Shown: positions 1 to 12,753, counted from the first letter of the stretch. The stretch: DNA of 64,000 bases from Paracyclopina nana (GCA_019096065.1 JAGUCH010000006.1:2004001-2068000), one strand, 5' to 3'. Program-made: numbers and translations. The notes: generated from the sequence alone by a model not told the origin.

Positions 1-2394
1 AATCAAGCTCATCGGCTTGTCTTCGAGGATGAGGCCTTATCTTTGCCAGGAGATGTGCTGCTTTGCAGCTATTGCGATCCTGGAGTAAGCTTCCTGGGCC
101 ACTCCCTTTCTTATGGACAGAGGGACGCTGATGATTCCAGGGAGGAAGCGCATCGCGCAATGGAGCCAGCAGCGGCCGCACGTGCTGACAACACCAGGAT
201 TGCTGGCCTCTGTGGAGGACGACCTCCGCTCTACGTGATGGGAGTGTGTCACCCGAAGCTCGCAGCTCACTATGACAAGTACGAGCTTGACTGCGTGTTT
301 GCCAGCCCACCTGTGCATCCTCTTCGGCGCGGGCCCTTGGAGGGAGAAATGCTCCTGCGAGCTGTGAAGATTTGGGATGTACGCAAGGCCTTTGCTTCAG
401 TGATGGTGAAAGGACTTTTTTGCGAGTCGCCTCCCAATGAGGACGAATGTCTTCGACAGGTGTTGTCGTTGGGCAGCCTCAATCAAGATGCGTCAGTTCC
501 AGAGTGGCTGTCTCGCTTCTGGCATCACCTTGCACGTGTGCCCGCTTTGGCCTCATTGGCCGACCCCTTCGGCAACCCAGATCTTTGGGCCGCTGCGCTG
601 AGGACTGCCTCATTTGTGGCACCCGCATTGCGAGCACCACCACCTAACTTGGACTTGTGTGGACAAGAGAGCTCTCCTCTGTGCCCACGTGTGGAAGCAT
701 TGCTTCAAAACTCCTCCTGCAATGCAGAATGTCCGGCTGACAACTGTGCCTTGCACAAGGTGCCCGAGGGCCCGCATGACGCCCAAGTTCGTGGCGAAAT
801 GGGTGAGCAATGCTACACCTATTTTTCCCTCAAAGAAGCCATTGAAGCCATCAAGCTTGGAGACGGCCCGTTTGATTGTCGACCTCGGGGAGGTTTTCGC
901 AATGTTCTAGTTCTTGAGAACGACGAACAATGGCCCGCAATGGAGGAACTTCTAGAGAGCAAGTACGCCTTCTTCAGCAGCATTGCTGCTTGGAGCGTCA
1001 TGACGAGTCAAGTGGTGTCATGGACCATTGGAGCACTGCAGAGGATGAAGATGACGACCACTGGCAAACCTAATGAGGGATGTTTTACCTTGATGGGTGC
1101 TGGCTCCTTCAATGGCACTCTTTTGCTCATCCAGTGCAACTATGGTGGCATCGGCCAGACTTTTGCAGGAGCAAAAGTTCCGCAGAAGATCGTGCAGCTC
1201 CTGGAGTCACAAGAAGTGCGGGTCGTCGGCTTCAACCTGGGAGAAGAAAAGCGCTACTCTGACCTTGGCATTGAGATCAGAGGGAAGTGCGATGCCAACT
1301 TGGTGGCTCTGGCGCTGTTTCCGCAGGCTGGTGAGGCTCCCGCAACCATGAAGAGCAACCTCACTTACGTTGCCACTCGTCTTGGAGCTCTGGCTGTTCC
1401 AATCCTGGTCACGGCCTCAAGAAAAAACAAGCTTCAGTTGCCACCTCCCAGGAAGACTTTTTGTTATGACCGAGACAATGACGATTTCAGTGTCTCCTAC
1501 AAGAAGTGGACCTCGCAAATGCAGATGTACGTGTGGATGCAGCACGCCATCTCCGGAGCCTCCATTCTTGCTCTGGTAGTGAGAGGCCTGCTCAGGCAGG
1601 GGTTTGGCCTCCAAACGGATGTGGTGCGCATTGCGCACATGTATCTGGATAGGATACGCAACAACCGCAGCACGGGCAAATTGGTCAAGACCGACGAGGA
1701 GATGAGGCCCTTTAACAAAGAAGAGCCATTTACCGTGACCTCGCATTGCGAGGATGGCGTGCCCGCTCTCTGGATGTGGCTGTTGAAGGAGCAACAGGCT
1801 TCATGCCTCAACAGTGCCCTGGCCACGCGCACCTTTTTGCGCAAGGGAGCTCGACGCTATGCCTTCGACCTCCATCTTGTTTCAAAGCAGTTGGCCTCGG
1901 ACTTTATGGCCATTGTGAGAAAGCCGCCAGGGAAGCTCACTTGGAGAGACATTATCGACATCGTCTTTTCAAAGGGGCGCATTGCGCCCCACTTTTGCAA
2001 AAGATGTGGGTCTTTTGACCATCTCAGGGAGCACTGCAATGCAGGCCCTGTGCGATGCATTAACCCGCAATGCGGATCCTCTGGCCACACGATCATGGTG
2101 TGCGAGTTGTTGCTGGAAAGGTGCGACTTCTGCCAGGAGCTTGGTCATCGGGCTGAGCACCATGAGCTCGAGGGCTCCAATTTCAAGCCTTGGTTTGAAT
2201 TGATTGAGGAAGCCTCGTTGTGCAGTATCCTCAGCATCCGGGCCTTCCGCCGTCACGAGGGCTTTTCATTGCGCCTGGAAAGCTCTGAGGACTCCGTGGC
2301 ACTGGTGCCATACAACAGGGTTGTGAAGAATGGAGATGTCACTCAATATGTGTTGGAGACCCGCTTCGTGGCCTTTGCCTCAAAGTGGCCTTAG
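1..2394 (+). CDS. Zinc-knuckle protein with degenerate RNase D-like region, 5' end missing
   Basis: The frame is open from base 1 to a TAG at 2392-2394, giving 797 residues with no intron; the true start lies left of the window. Near the C-terminus are knuckles: C-x2-C-x4-H-x4-C starting at CKRCGSFDHLREHC (about nt 1998-2039), a second with C-x4-C-x4-H-x4-C spacing, and a third, CDFCQELGHRAEHH, ending CCHH-like. The middle part (about nt 910-1400) resembles the DNA_pol_A_exo1/RNase D fold: a GTLLLIQCN-type strand, VRVVGFNLGEEKRYSDLGIE and KCDANLVALALF match the usual 'vGhni-D-L-gi-g-Dl-la' pattern. The first acidic exonuclease motif is not visible. Base composition is more GC-rich than the DNA that follows. 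Zinc knuckles with no intron suggest a retroelement ORF1/gag-like gene or a domesticated copy, but no reverse transcriptase follows. The function is unknown. Confidence 0.6.
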   Translation, partial: NQAHRLVFEDEALSLPGDVLLCSYCDPGVSFLGHSLSYGQRDADDSREEAHRAMEPAAAARADNTRIAGLCGGRPPLYVMGVCHPKLAAHYDKYELDCVFASPPVHPLRRGPLEGEMLLRAVKIWDVRKAFASVMVKGLFCESPPNEDECLRQVLSLGSLNQDASVPEWLSRFWHHLARVPALASLADPFGNPDLWAAALRTASFVAPALRAPPPNLDLCGQESSPLCPRVEALLQNSSCNAECPADNCALHKVPEGPHDAQVRGEMGEQCYTYFSLKEAIEAIKLGDGPFDCRPRGGFRNVLVLENDEQWPAMEELLESKYAFFSSIAAWSVMTSQVVSWTIGALQRMKMTTTGKPNEGCFTLMGAGSFNGTLLLIQCNYGGIGQTFAGAKVPQKIVQLLESQEVRVVGFNLGEEKRYSDLGIEIRGKCDANLVALALFPQAGEAPATMKSNLTYVATRLGALAVPILVTASRKNKLQLPPPRKTFCYDRDNDDFSVSYKKWTSQMQMYVWMQHAISGASILALVVRGLLRQGFGLQTDVVRIAHMYLDRIRNNRSTGKLVKTDEEMRPFNKEEPFTVTSHCEDGVPALWMWLLKEQQASCLNSALATRTFLRKGARRYAFDLHLVSKQLASDFMAIVRKPPGKLTWRDIIDIVFSKGRIAPHFCKRCGSFDHLREHCNAGPVRCINPQCGSSGHTIMVCELLLERCDFCQELGHRAEHHELEGSNFKPWFELIEEASLCSILSIRAFRRHEGFSLRLESSEDSVALVPYNRVVKNGDVTQYVLETRFVAFASKWP

Positions 2395-3075
2395 AGGCTC
2401 AAATCGGCTCCTCAGCGGGCTCCAGGGGGGACTCTGTCGTGGTCTGCCTGCGCCGTCGCGCGCTCTCGCCCGCTAGGATGACGTGGAAGCTGCTGCTGCT
2501 ACTCAGTGCCGACGCCATTACGTTTTTTCAGTGCTGTAAAAGAATTCCTGAAGAATAGAACTGTTTTTTCATCGTATATCTTTGCCATTTTGTGTTTATT
2601 TCATGTATTTATTGTATGTCTAGATTATAGAGCATTGCTCATAGTCTATCAGGAGTTCTACCCCACTGGAAGCAGCACTCTTTGGATTGTATTGTTGTCA
2701 TTGTCTGGATTGGATGGATTGCACTTTTGGCTACACTTGTCATTGTCATCCTGGATTCCAGTTTGTCATCTTGCATTGCAAGCTCCTCTTTTAGTACCTG
2801 AAAGAGAGATTCATTCATCTTGTTTGATAGTTAGCATTGCTAAGATTCGTTTATTTCGATCTTGTCATTATTACTCGGTCAGGCCTTTATTGAAGGTCAC
2901 TGGACACGACATGCTATATAACGTAAAAAAAAATACATCCAGCTGTCCATAAAATGATCGTCGTGGGGCCAATATTTGGAAAATGGCTTTGAGGTCTCCC
3001 CCCAAAAACACGCGCGCTGACTGATTCGGTGGAAGCTAGCCGGTGGGTCATAAATTGCGGCGTTTTCTCGAGACG

Positions 3076-3091
3076 CCGCCAGATGGCGCGG
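3076..3091 (+). promoter_or_regulatory. CTCF-like insulator motif
   Basis: CCGCCAGATGGCGCGG matches the core of the CTCF binding consensus (CCNNNAGRKGGCRC). It lies in a GC-rich patch inside otherwise AT-rich DNA. Binding is inferred from the motif only. Confidence 0.35.
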
Positions 3092-3265
3092 CGCGCGCTC
3101 AAATGGGCTGCAATTAGAGGCTGTACAGGTGCGCTCGGCCAGGTCGAGAAGGTGAGGAAAACCAAAACTCGAGCCCTGCAGCTCCAAACGCAGGGCATTC
3201 GACGCGAGCAGTTTTGGTGCCGCGGTGAAGACGGAAAAGCGGCGGAATGCCCTGTTCTGGTTCAG
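3083..3265 (+). CDS. Possible first coding exon of TTC28 (hypothesis)
   Basis: An ATG at 3083 opens 61 codons that end at a usable splice donor (TTCAG|GTAATG at 3265/3266) in phase 0. This is the phase needed to join the first clear TTC28 exon at 12914. The patch is GC-rich and basic (it starts MARRALKWAAIRG), and the same bases hold the CTCF-like motif. No similarity to TTC28 N-termini can be shown, and a phase match alone has a one in three chance. It would imply a 9.6-kb first intron. Without transcript data this is only a candidate. Confidence 0.2.
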
Positions 3266-6200
3266 GTAATGGGCCGGCGTTTTATTTTCCAGCTCCGAGC
3301 CGAGCTAGCCGAGCGCAGATCAGTGCTGGTTTCTGCTAGCTGCTTGTGCCCAGAATCATGAACTCAGTTGTGCTCAGACGTCCGAGGGAAAACGGAAAAA
3401 CACTCTAGGCATTCTGAGTGCCAATAATGCGGACCAACTAACGTGACAATTCCAACATGGCCAAGGACAACACGAGCGAGGTAGGACCGTCATTTGCAAG
3501 CGGGGAAAGGGGGGAAATGAGGCCTCGTAAAGCGCCTTTGTCCCCCATTTTGGCATGCACCGAGCACGTATTATTTTGAGACAAAAGATTTTATCGGTTC
3601 GCGTGGATCTCCGTGCGTAATCTTCCTTGGAGGCCATGCGCGGCTTTTATTCCGCTGCTTGCCTTTTCATCGCGGAGAGATGGCATCCAATTACGGAATC
3701 GCCCCCAAGAATTGTGGATAGCCATAAAACGCATCCATCTGGATTGGGTGAGATTTACGGCACCGGAGCAATTTAGAATATAAAAAAAAGATGCCAAAGG
3801 TTGCGAGTGGAAAAAGGCAGAGCATGATCTTCTCGGTCTTCGTCGCTTTTGGTCGATGGTATGCTAGCATGGCTGGTGGTGGTGCCTCGAAGCAGACAAT
3901 AATTATATGGCACGCGGGAGGAGAACCGACCAGGCAACGACGACGACTACGGACACACTGGGTTCTCCTTTCCAATTCGGCCGTATTAGGCTGCGTGATT
4001 TTATGGGCTGCTCCCGATAAGCCATCTGATACGCCATAAACGCCACTCGCGGCCTTTCCCTCGTTTTTAGCAACTAGGTGAAGTTTGGGCCGGAATGTTA
4101 ATTGGCCAGATGCGATATGCCGATGCTGCATGCTACGCTGAGGCAAAAAGTCGAAAAAAAAATCAAAAGCATCGTCGGAGGAATTTTGGTGGAAATGCGA
4201 AGCATCTCGGCCCACCGTGCATTCCTCAGCTGGTCGGGACTGGACTTCATAGCACCATAACTTGAGCCCTACTTGTGCATGCCTTCTTCGTGGCCGTTTT
4301 CGAGCTCGGGGTGGTTATAGCACGCGATTCGATTGTTCCATCATCCACCGAAAAACGCTCCTATGCATGAAGAGTGAAAACAGAGCTTGATTTGCATAGA
4401 TGCCCAAATTCTGAGGATAAAATGGATGATGATGCTCCTCATCACCTTTTCATGCCTCAAGGCAAAAGTTGCTGCTCTTCCAGGCCATAATTTGGCGGAT
4501 GATCTATGGGCCATCCCAATGATGCGATATGGAGAAAAAACGCCGAGTTCCAGGAATTCCGCCAGCTCTACGCCGACCAATTTGCAATTTTGCACAACCC
4601 AAAAGGAGGAGAAGAAGAAGGGTGTTGCTACGCTTGTTCGGCCTCGCGAGTTCTTTGAACAATATGCCCATCATGTGTGCATAAAAAGACAATTATCTAC
4701 GTGGTGGGAGGGCTGTAGCTCGGAAAAAGCAGACTAATTGTTTGACTTTATTTTTGCTCGCTAGCTCTCTATTGAACTACGACCCTTCTCTGCATCAAGA
4801 AGATTGACATGGCTCAAAGGAATTCGAGTGTGAACAAAAAACTTGGATTCTCGCATGCCGACCTCATTTGCGCCATCAGCATAATAGGGTGAGCCGCCCA
4901 CAAAGCACAGCTAGATGACGGCGGCAAAAAAGGCAAATTATGCACTTTGATTCACACACACACACTGGGCTATCAAATGTTTTGAATACGTCAACCAGGC
5001 TTATTTCTGCCTGAAAAAGTGCAATCTGGTCTCCTCCTTCCAGTCGCACATTGTTGTCTTGCACTTTGCATTGTTCTCGTAAAATAGACCGCGCCGAAGA
5101 AAATATTGGAGCTAAGAACGAGCAAAAAACGCAATAATCTTTGTTTCACTAATTGGAATCTCCTCCCTCGGCTGTGGAATGACCAAAGCTAAGACATTTG
5201 TCAATGCGCCATAAATCCTACAGCAACTCGGTGATTTGGGGTTGTCAAGAGATTTTCGAAGCCATAAACCATGTAGACCATTTTTTCTCTCGTGTCATTA
5301 CTGAGGCGAAACGGCTTTTTTCCCTGCTCCTCGCCTATCATCATCGTCGTCGTCTTGTTGTTGATGTTTTCAACAAGCCGACAATAATTTGGCTGTTTTC
5401 TGCATGTATATGCACCATTAGGGTGGAAAAATGGTTCCTCAAAAAGCGAGGAAAAACGGATCAGCATGCAACAATGGACGAGATAAAATCCTCTCTATCT
5501 GCGAAACGTTTTAAGCAGGAAAATGCAATTGTTTTGTTTACTGCTGCTGCTGCTGCTGCTACCGTTGAAATCTCCAATACTATTGCTACCATAAAACGAT
5601 TAAGAGTTATACAGCCATGTTTTCAAATGACAACACGGCAATTTTTCCATGTATTATCTTCTTGGTTTTTTCCCCAATAGCAACCACGAATGGTAGCAGC
5701 ACTTTTAAGCGCCAAAATGCCATTGTAATGCACAAGATAAATAAGAACCGTTGCAAAAAAATTGCCACTCTTTTCGAGCAGCAGTTGGTGTACAAGTAAC
5801 AATTGTTGGGCCGTGATTCTCATGTTCAGCAGGGAAGAGCATAATTTGGGGCAATTCAAAAGGCTCTATTTACTGCTTATGGATGGCTTGAAAAACAAGT
5901 TGTAACTTCTTACTTATGATCACAAACTAGTCGTTGGTTGCGGTCTAGTGTGCTACAATACCCTTGGCCAGCATAAAAACCTCAAGAATGTCGGTGGGGC
6001 AGCAGTGAATGCTCGCGTTTTTTCCCGTAGCTCTGGTTTTGTAATTGGATCGTTGTAGTCCTTCCTAGAAGAACTTTTTTATGAGATCAAATTTTGTTTG
6101 AGGGTCATAATTGCCAATACGTTGCTTTGCATTTGAAATCGCATGTTGTCTCACGAATCACGCAATAATGTGCTATGAAAAAGAGCATTATGCTCAGCAG

Positions 6201-9200
6201 CACTGAGGCTTTTCTCGCTAACTTTTGCCCTGCCTAAGGGGGGATAAAATGACAATGATCATACAATGGCAGACCAGCGTACAGTGAGAAAAGTCTTGTT
6301 TCACTCCTTCATACCAAACGGACGAAGGAGATGGCGTGGTCCATACACATTTCTCACTGTATCTATCATTATTATGGAGGGTTTGGCTTCTGGTCGATCC
6401 TTTTGTGGGTAGGAGAAGCAACCGTTGAAAATCGTGGCTTTTAGTTCCACTTGAATTGAGAAGGATCAGGATAGATAGTGCCAAGATCATTTCTTAAAAA
6501 GCCTTATCTCTAATCGCATAGGAGCAGCAGCAGATGACTCGTCCTTCGAATACAGCCACAATAAAAACTAATGTCGATGTCAGTCAACTTTTGGATCAGA
6601 TATCTTTTGCTTTGAGAATACATCATATTTGGACTTCCATGCACGTTTTCAGTGCCGATTTCCAGGCTGTGTCCCCCTCTGGTTTTTTCATTGTGGAAAA
6701 AACGATTATATCTAACTATGGTCGAGTTTAAAAAAGGTCCTGCATGTTCTTTCCTGCTGCTGCTGACTTTTTATTACATTTCCCTCTGTAATTTTGATGA
6801 ATTGTACCCCTGCTTTTGTTATGTCAGCTGCTGCCTTTGAGAACTGAATGCAAAGAATGTCCATTATCCAAGATCATTGGGGTTTGAGGATGACATCCTG
6901 TCATTTGGAAGCAGCCACCACCGAATCTCGAAATTATTTCATTTCGCCTTTACCAGATGGCATGCAAGGAGCATTTTTCTTCGTCCAGAAAAAATATGCG
7001 GTAGCAGGAATCTGGGCTCAAAATGGGGACCTTTATTCTATCTTGCCATCTAAATGCGGCCACTTAATGCAAATTGGATGACAACTGCGATCCAGGCACG
7101 AAATTGGACCTGTTTGGATTAGCACTTGTCGCACAGACGCTACATTAAGTATTGCTGGTCTCCTGACGACTGCAGAGTCTTTCAAGGCGGGTTGCATTTA
7201 AAAATCCTGATCCAAATCTCTTGACATGCAAAATGTCCCTCCATAGCTAGCGGTTTGCAATGATTGCCTCCACTAAATCTTTTGCGCGCTCATTTCTCTC
7301 AGCCCGCTCGCACCGAACCTCGCCTACTTTTGCAGGCTGCTGAAAGTCAATAATTTTTGTTTTTCATTTGTCCGGAGCTTGGTTTTTTGCACCCTCTAAA
7401 GGAAATTGGTGGCCTGAGGTCTGCTCAGCGTGCAGCCTTGTCAACATGTCAGCCAGTGTTCTCAGTTAGAATTTTTGTGACCGGCTCAGCACTGGCCAAG
7501 TTAACAGGTGGTCCAAACCTAGTTTGCATTCAATCAAGACCGAATAGCCAATTTCGAATTCTCCATTTTAGAGGCAATTTGAGTGCAATTTTCACACTCT
7601 GACGACGCGACTCTGCACACGTATGTGGGCAGAACATAATAATATGGTATACTTTTTGCTCCCCATATTCAAATTGCTGTGCTATTTCAAGGCTCGGATC
7701 AATCATGGCGCGGATCAAGAAGAAGCCTTGAAATAAGGCCATATTTGGACTTCACTCGTTAATGATGATGATTGTTCTAGCCTTGATGCATGCTTATAAG
7801 CGTTCTCATTGGAAAGAATGTGCCAATTTGATTGGAGTTACAGTTGTTAAGTGGTGGGTATCTTTTGAGTGGGAATGCGAAGTGCACGCAATAAATTAAG
7901 ACGGATTGATGCAGACTGCTCCAATCTAAAAGTGGAGCCATTCAACCGTTGCGTTGTTGTCTCTTTTGCATCAGAGACAACTTTATTTAGCATATGTTGT
8001 AGTCTTTCAATTTGGCGGTCTGTTTATGCTGATATACCACAAGGCATCTTGATTTCAAACCACTTTCTCCGCGCCGCTGATGAATGACATCCAAACGCAT
8101 CGAGGAAGATAGATATGCTATATTATATGATCTGTGTACACTTACCATCGCCGCCTCCTAAAAATGTCAATATTCATATTCGAAATTCTGAGCAGGTTTT
8201 CACCTGCCAACCAGCATATTGTTTTCAAGGAGATTCTCATTTTTTTTGCTGTGGTGAGGGTTGTGATGTCTGCCTACTCTGCATTTCATGACTTGTAAAA
8301 ATCAATTAGACCCGCAGAATGCAAAGTGGCTCGATGATTAATAGAGGAGCTATAGATCTCTCTTCTTCACTTATCAAGGATTCGCATACTATCAAGTGGT
8401 GGTAGTTGTTCAGGTAGGCAAACATGCAAAGGAATATTCTTTATTTCCCTTCCGGAGCTCCAGTTATCATTACAAAGATGATGATGATCATCCTGACTTT
8501 GGCTAGGTGAAGGCCAACTGCTTCTTGCTCGATTTCTATATCATTCAGGATGCCATAATCTTGATCGATTGCTCATAGTAGCTCCTGTTGAAATAATGTA
8601 GGGCTTTTTAGGCGCCATGTCCAGGGGGGCAAATGGGCTGGCCTCACCAAGAGCAAAAAAAAAAAAAATGAAATGGTCACAATTTTCAGCTTTTGTCTTT
8701 GTAGACCTGAGTAGTCATGCCATGTTGTGACAGGGTCGTGCACAAAAAGGCAGCTGAAAAAAATCCTTTTTACCTTTTCTTTGGATATGATCAAGATTTG
8801 CTCTTTGAGCTCAATTCACCACGGCCAGGTGTCAGGATTTTTTCTTTGAAAAGGTTTTTTTACGACATGGCAGTAGTAGAGTACCCTGTTATATCAGGGG
8901 TTCCAAGCTTTAATTGCAGGCAAGATTTGACCTTCACAGTTGAAAAGAAAATGTTCATTTTGTCCGTTGTGAATGCTGTTGTTGTTGTTGCTGCTCCAAG
9001 TCATAACTCTTAATGGCATGAAAACGTAATGAGAGCTCAGAAATGTAGCCAATGGCGAGAATTTCAACTGGCTGCGAGATGGTTTGGGATGCTGCAGCAT
9101 TGGGAGCTAGGGAGTAAAAAAGTGGATAAGTGGCCAGTAATTAGAGAAATATTTGGCGGCGTGCATATTTAATAAACATTGGATATTTGAAAAGGAGGAG

Positions 9201-12200
9201 TGAGGCTGAAAATGGGGCTGCTGCGGGCAATAAATAGCATAATAATATTCAGAGGAATGCTTGCGCGTCCGCTGTTTCTGCTAAATTGTGGCCATTCTAG
9301 GAAGGCATATTTTAGGAGCACACTAATAAAGGGACCACATCCATACCCCGAAACGAACGAGCTAAAAATGCACACCCAGTGCCAAAGTAAAGTCGTGATT
9401 ATTGCCATGGCTACCCCTATCCATGGAAATGTAGACCTGGTAGATAATTCTCTGAGAAATCAGTGTTTGTTGACAGCATTCAACGGGTATTCCATCATCA
9501 TTTTGCGGAAAGCAAAGATTTCCTGCCCATTTAAAATGTTGCTAACTAATGACCTCATTTCCAGCCAAACGAGCTGCTGATCGTCTCGAAGAGCAATTCA
9601 AAAAGGTCAAAAGATTTTCGTGTAAACAACCTTCCGAATAATTGCTTCAAAACAGCAGGGGGACAGAATTGAAAAAGGGGTTCATTATTTTGTGGAGAGT
9701 TCTTCCTCAAGAAGACAATCACGTATTAGATGATTATTGACGTATACGAGACATAGCTGCTGCGCTATTATTGTAGGTTTCTAATGGCACGCGCATTCCC
9801 ATTAATGGCGCCTCACGTTTCCAGATTTTCCTGCTTCGTCTTCGTGCAGAGATCATTTGGTTCAAAAAATGTTGCTTAGCCTCTAATTTGCTAGCTGGCT
9901 GGGGATCTTGAGACCCAAAATTAAAGAACCATTTTGCCATGTTTACACATGATGATTTATGGAGGATTTTTCCCCCCACGCCCAGTTTTTCCTACCTCCC
10001 TTCCAAGCCAGCCCAGGCAGCAAATGGATTTTTCTCCGTATTTTCTTCCACGAATTATTCGCTGAGTAGGCATTTACTAGTATAGCTGTTCACAAAAGGC
10101 AATAAGTCATACCGGATTTGTGGGATTAGATGAAAGTGGTGGTCACTTTGCGTTCAGAAACTGATCTATCATCATACAAGCGCGGCCTCGAAATTTGAGT
10201 CCGCACCATTGAAACAATGGTGGGGAAATTCCCCACTTTTTCTTCACCTCCTCGTTTTTTAAATTCCTCAAATAATTCGTCGTTTCATGAGAAGTGTGTT
10301 TAAACTACGGTAACAATAATTATTGACTGGCCGCGTTTGCTAGTCGACAGTGTGCGGCCTTGGGATTGTTGCAAACATTGGTTGCGCAAAAAATGTGGTT
10401 TGAACATGTGATTTTGTGGACCTGGTCAAAAATTGCTGGGTTAGGCTGTGTTCCAGCGCATATTATTATTATACTTCTGCTGCTGCCACTTTCATCATCA
10501 TCATCTTCTTAGACACGTTTCAATGCCTGTGGCGGGTGAAAATTTCTTCCGTCGAAAACGAGCATCATCAAAATATATGCTATTTTAGATCTCTATACAA
10601 TAATTGAGGTCACACTTGTCAATACACTATCATGGAGTGCCATCTATGCCAAAGAGACGACCGACGTGCTCAACTATACCAAGGTCATGCATGCACAATT
10701 TAAACCCATTCGAGTATGAATAATTACCACTTACAGAGGATATCTACCGCCAAATGCAGCCATAGTGTGTCTAGTGAAACTAGGATGTTGTCGTAATTCT
10801 TCCTGCAGTGAGTAGGAAGTGAAAAAAAGCTCAAATAGTGGTGTGTTTAAGGCGCTAATATTGAATCTTGTCATGGCTAATGAAGTTTCCGCTCGAAATC
10901 GCAAGAGGATCACGATGAGGTCGATCTTAGGTAGATTGTTTCACGCGTGTTAAAATAGCCAATTTTCAACATAGGAGCGTCGTCGTGCGCGAAATGAAGT
11001 CATTTTGCAAAATAATGCCTTCATAGCCGAGATTATTATTGAAAACAATGTACCTACGCTCATATCTGAAATGATAGCTTTTATAGGTGGGCATAAATCA
11101 ATATCGGCTGACAGGGGCAATAATTAGCAAAAAGTCTTCTTTTAGCACGTCCATCGCGGCGGCCCCCTCGATATTGAGACATGGGAAATTAGGCATGGGT
11201 GGTCCAATATTAATAATGATTTAATGAGAGCTCCCTCTTAAAATGTTATTATTATGAGCCAGCTTCTTTTGAGCTTCCACAACCTTAACAACAACAACAA
11301 TCCAGGAGGTTTTGATGAATCACTTTGGCCTTAATCCATGACGGTGCCAACAATGAAGCCTTTGCATCTTCAAAGCCTCTCTACGACACAGCCAGTGTAA
11401 TTTCACATTTTGATCCAGCATCATTTATTCCAACGTCATCCGACCATGGACGATGTGCAAAAAAATCATCATCGCATAGCAGCACTATTTGACCAGATGA
11501 GAGGGCAGAAATCTCGCTAATAACAACTTATAGGCATGCATTAGGCCTATATAAGACGCAGTTGGCTATTAAAGGCCGTGATAAAGACAGTTGTTATAAA
11601 AACATCTTGGCCGTGCAAATGATGCACTCTCCTGATAGTTTGGTTCAATGACTTCTTGAGGTTGCATTGACAGAAATTCGACACGCTGCTGCTACTTCTA
11701 CCTTAGGTGTCTAAGAAAAGGTGTCATCATCTTAGCTGAAGCTAGAGCAGTGACTTGACACCGCAGACCTTATAATACATGTATATAGTATATACCTGTG
11801 TGTGTGGTGGTGGTGTCTCTCTGTCTGTTATTGCAGTCCAAATTACAGTTTGTGGCTAGCCTGGTTTCTTTGGTTCTCATGTTGGGTTTCCGTTTGATCA
11901 TGATAGCAGAGCGAGGTAGTAGTGGTGACAAAACCAGATCTCTCACTTCATAGCCTTTTTTCCTCATGCAGCAACCACCATTTCAGCTGTAGTAGTTGTT
12001 CTGCCCAGGTAGCTTAGAGAGAGACAGAAGAAGTAAAAAGAATGCTCCTCAAGTGAAAACTGGATTGGCCACTTTTGTGCTGTGGTGATATGGGGACATC
12101 AAAAGAAAAAAAACAATGCTGAGATGCCATAATTAACTAGGATAGGATACACATTGTCCCACAATTTTCAGAGCTAGAGGGAACCAAAACAACCAGAACT

Positions 12201-12454
12201 TAAAACCGAATAAGCGTATTAGAGAAAATACTAAAAATTGAGAACATGGCGTTTCCAAAAACTGAAAGGCCCCAAAATCTTGGTTACTATGAAAAGAGTG
12301 AGACATTCTATACTTTTCTTGATCAACCTTTTTATGTACTCACTTTTTTATTTGGTGCCTGATAAAATCAAAGCCGTAGCAGATAGAATACAAATTTGTC
12401 GATCGGGCAAAAAATCACGCGGCCGCGTAAATGCTTTTACTAACTGTAACCGGT

Positions 12455-12470
12455 TTTACTCGCGAGTAAA
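12455..12470. repeat. 16-bp perfect palindrome
   Basis: TTTACTCGCGAGTAAA is its own reverse complement. It lies about 450 bp upstream of the first clear TTC28 exon, in a segment that also holds a CRE. It may bind a homodimeric factor; none is identified. Confidence 0.5.
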
Positions 12471-12508
12471 TTCACTTTGCCGATCGTGTCAGCTTTTTGC
12501 AAACCCCG

Positions 12509-12516
12509 TGACGTCA
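12509..12516. promoter_or_regulatory. cAMP-response element (CRE) consensus
   Basis: A perfect TGACGTCA, the full palindromic site for CREB/ATF bZIP factors. It is 400 bp before the first clear TTC28 coding exon and beside the 16-bp palindrome, so this segment may be a TTC28 promoter or alternative promoter. An 8-bp match can also arise by chance. Confidence 0.35.
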
Positions 12517-12571
12517 CAACATGGCATTCCGGCAAGTTCATTTCGCTCGGAAAATCGGTCACAGTTAATAA

Positions 12572-12753
12572 AATTTGACTTGCTGCTTCTCGGGACTTCG
12601 AAGGTAACGTAAATAATGCCCTCGGTGAGTCAAATAAAACCTCGCCTCACTATTCCCCTCGCTTCGCTCGGTTCAAGATTCGGCTTGGTTTCATTTACTC
12701 ACCTAGGGCATTTTTTACTTACCTTCTCAGTCCCGAAAAGCAGCAAGTAAAAT
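12572..12753. repeat. Imperfect inverted repeat, MITE-like
   Basis: Two arms of about 65 bp face each other around a loop of about 50 bp. The left arm contains CTTGCTGCTTCTCGGGACTT, then ATGCCCTCGGTGAGT. The right arm read in reverse complement contains CTTGCTGCTTTTCGGGACTG and ATGCCCTAGGTGAGT in the same order. The arms differ by scattered substitutions, which suggests an old hairpin or miniature element. It sits about 160 bp upstream of the first clear TTC28 exon. No coding capacity. Confidence 0.7.

Larger units (their letters stand above)
2395..12413. other. Long non-coding stretch before TTC28
   Basis: Ten kilobases without a convincing gene. The base composition changes from GC-rich to AT-rich near 2,520, just after the zinc-knuckle ORF. 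Several open frames of 60-175 codons occur on both strands, but none shows a recognisable domain or a splice-consistent extension. A GC-rich patch at about 3,050-3,270 may be a promoter or first exon (separate entries). Short simple repeats occur, for example (CTG)n at 5541-5560. The rest could be the first intron of TTC28 or intergenic DNA; the sequence alone does not decide. Confidence 0.5.

Noticed and set aside
2506..2952. 148-codon hydrophobic frame after the zinc-knuckle ORF
   Set aside because: Leu/Phe/Ser-rich translation typical of AT-rich non-coding DNA; no reverse transcriptase or other retroelement motif, so it was not used to call a retrotransposon.
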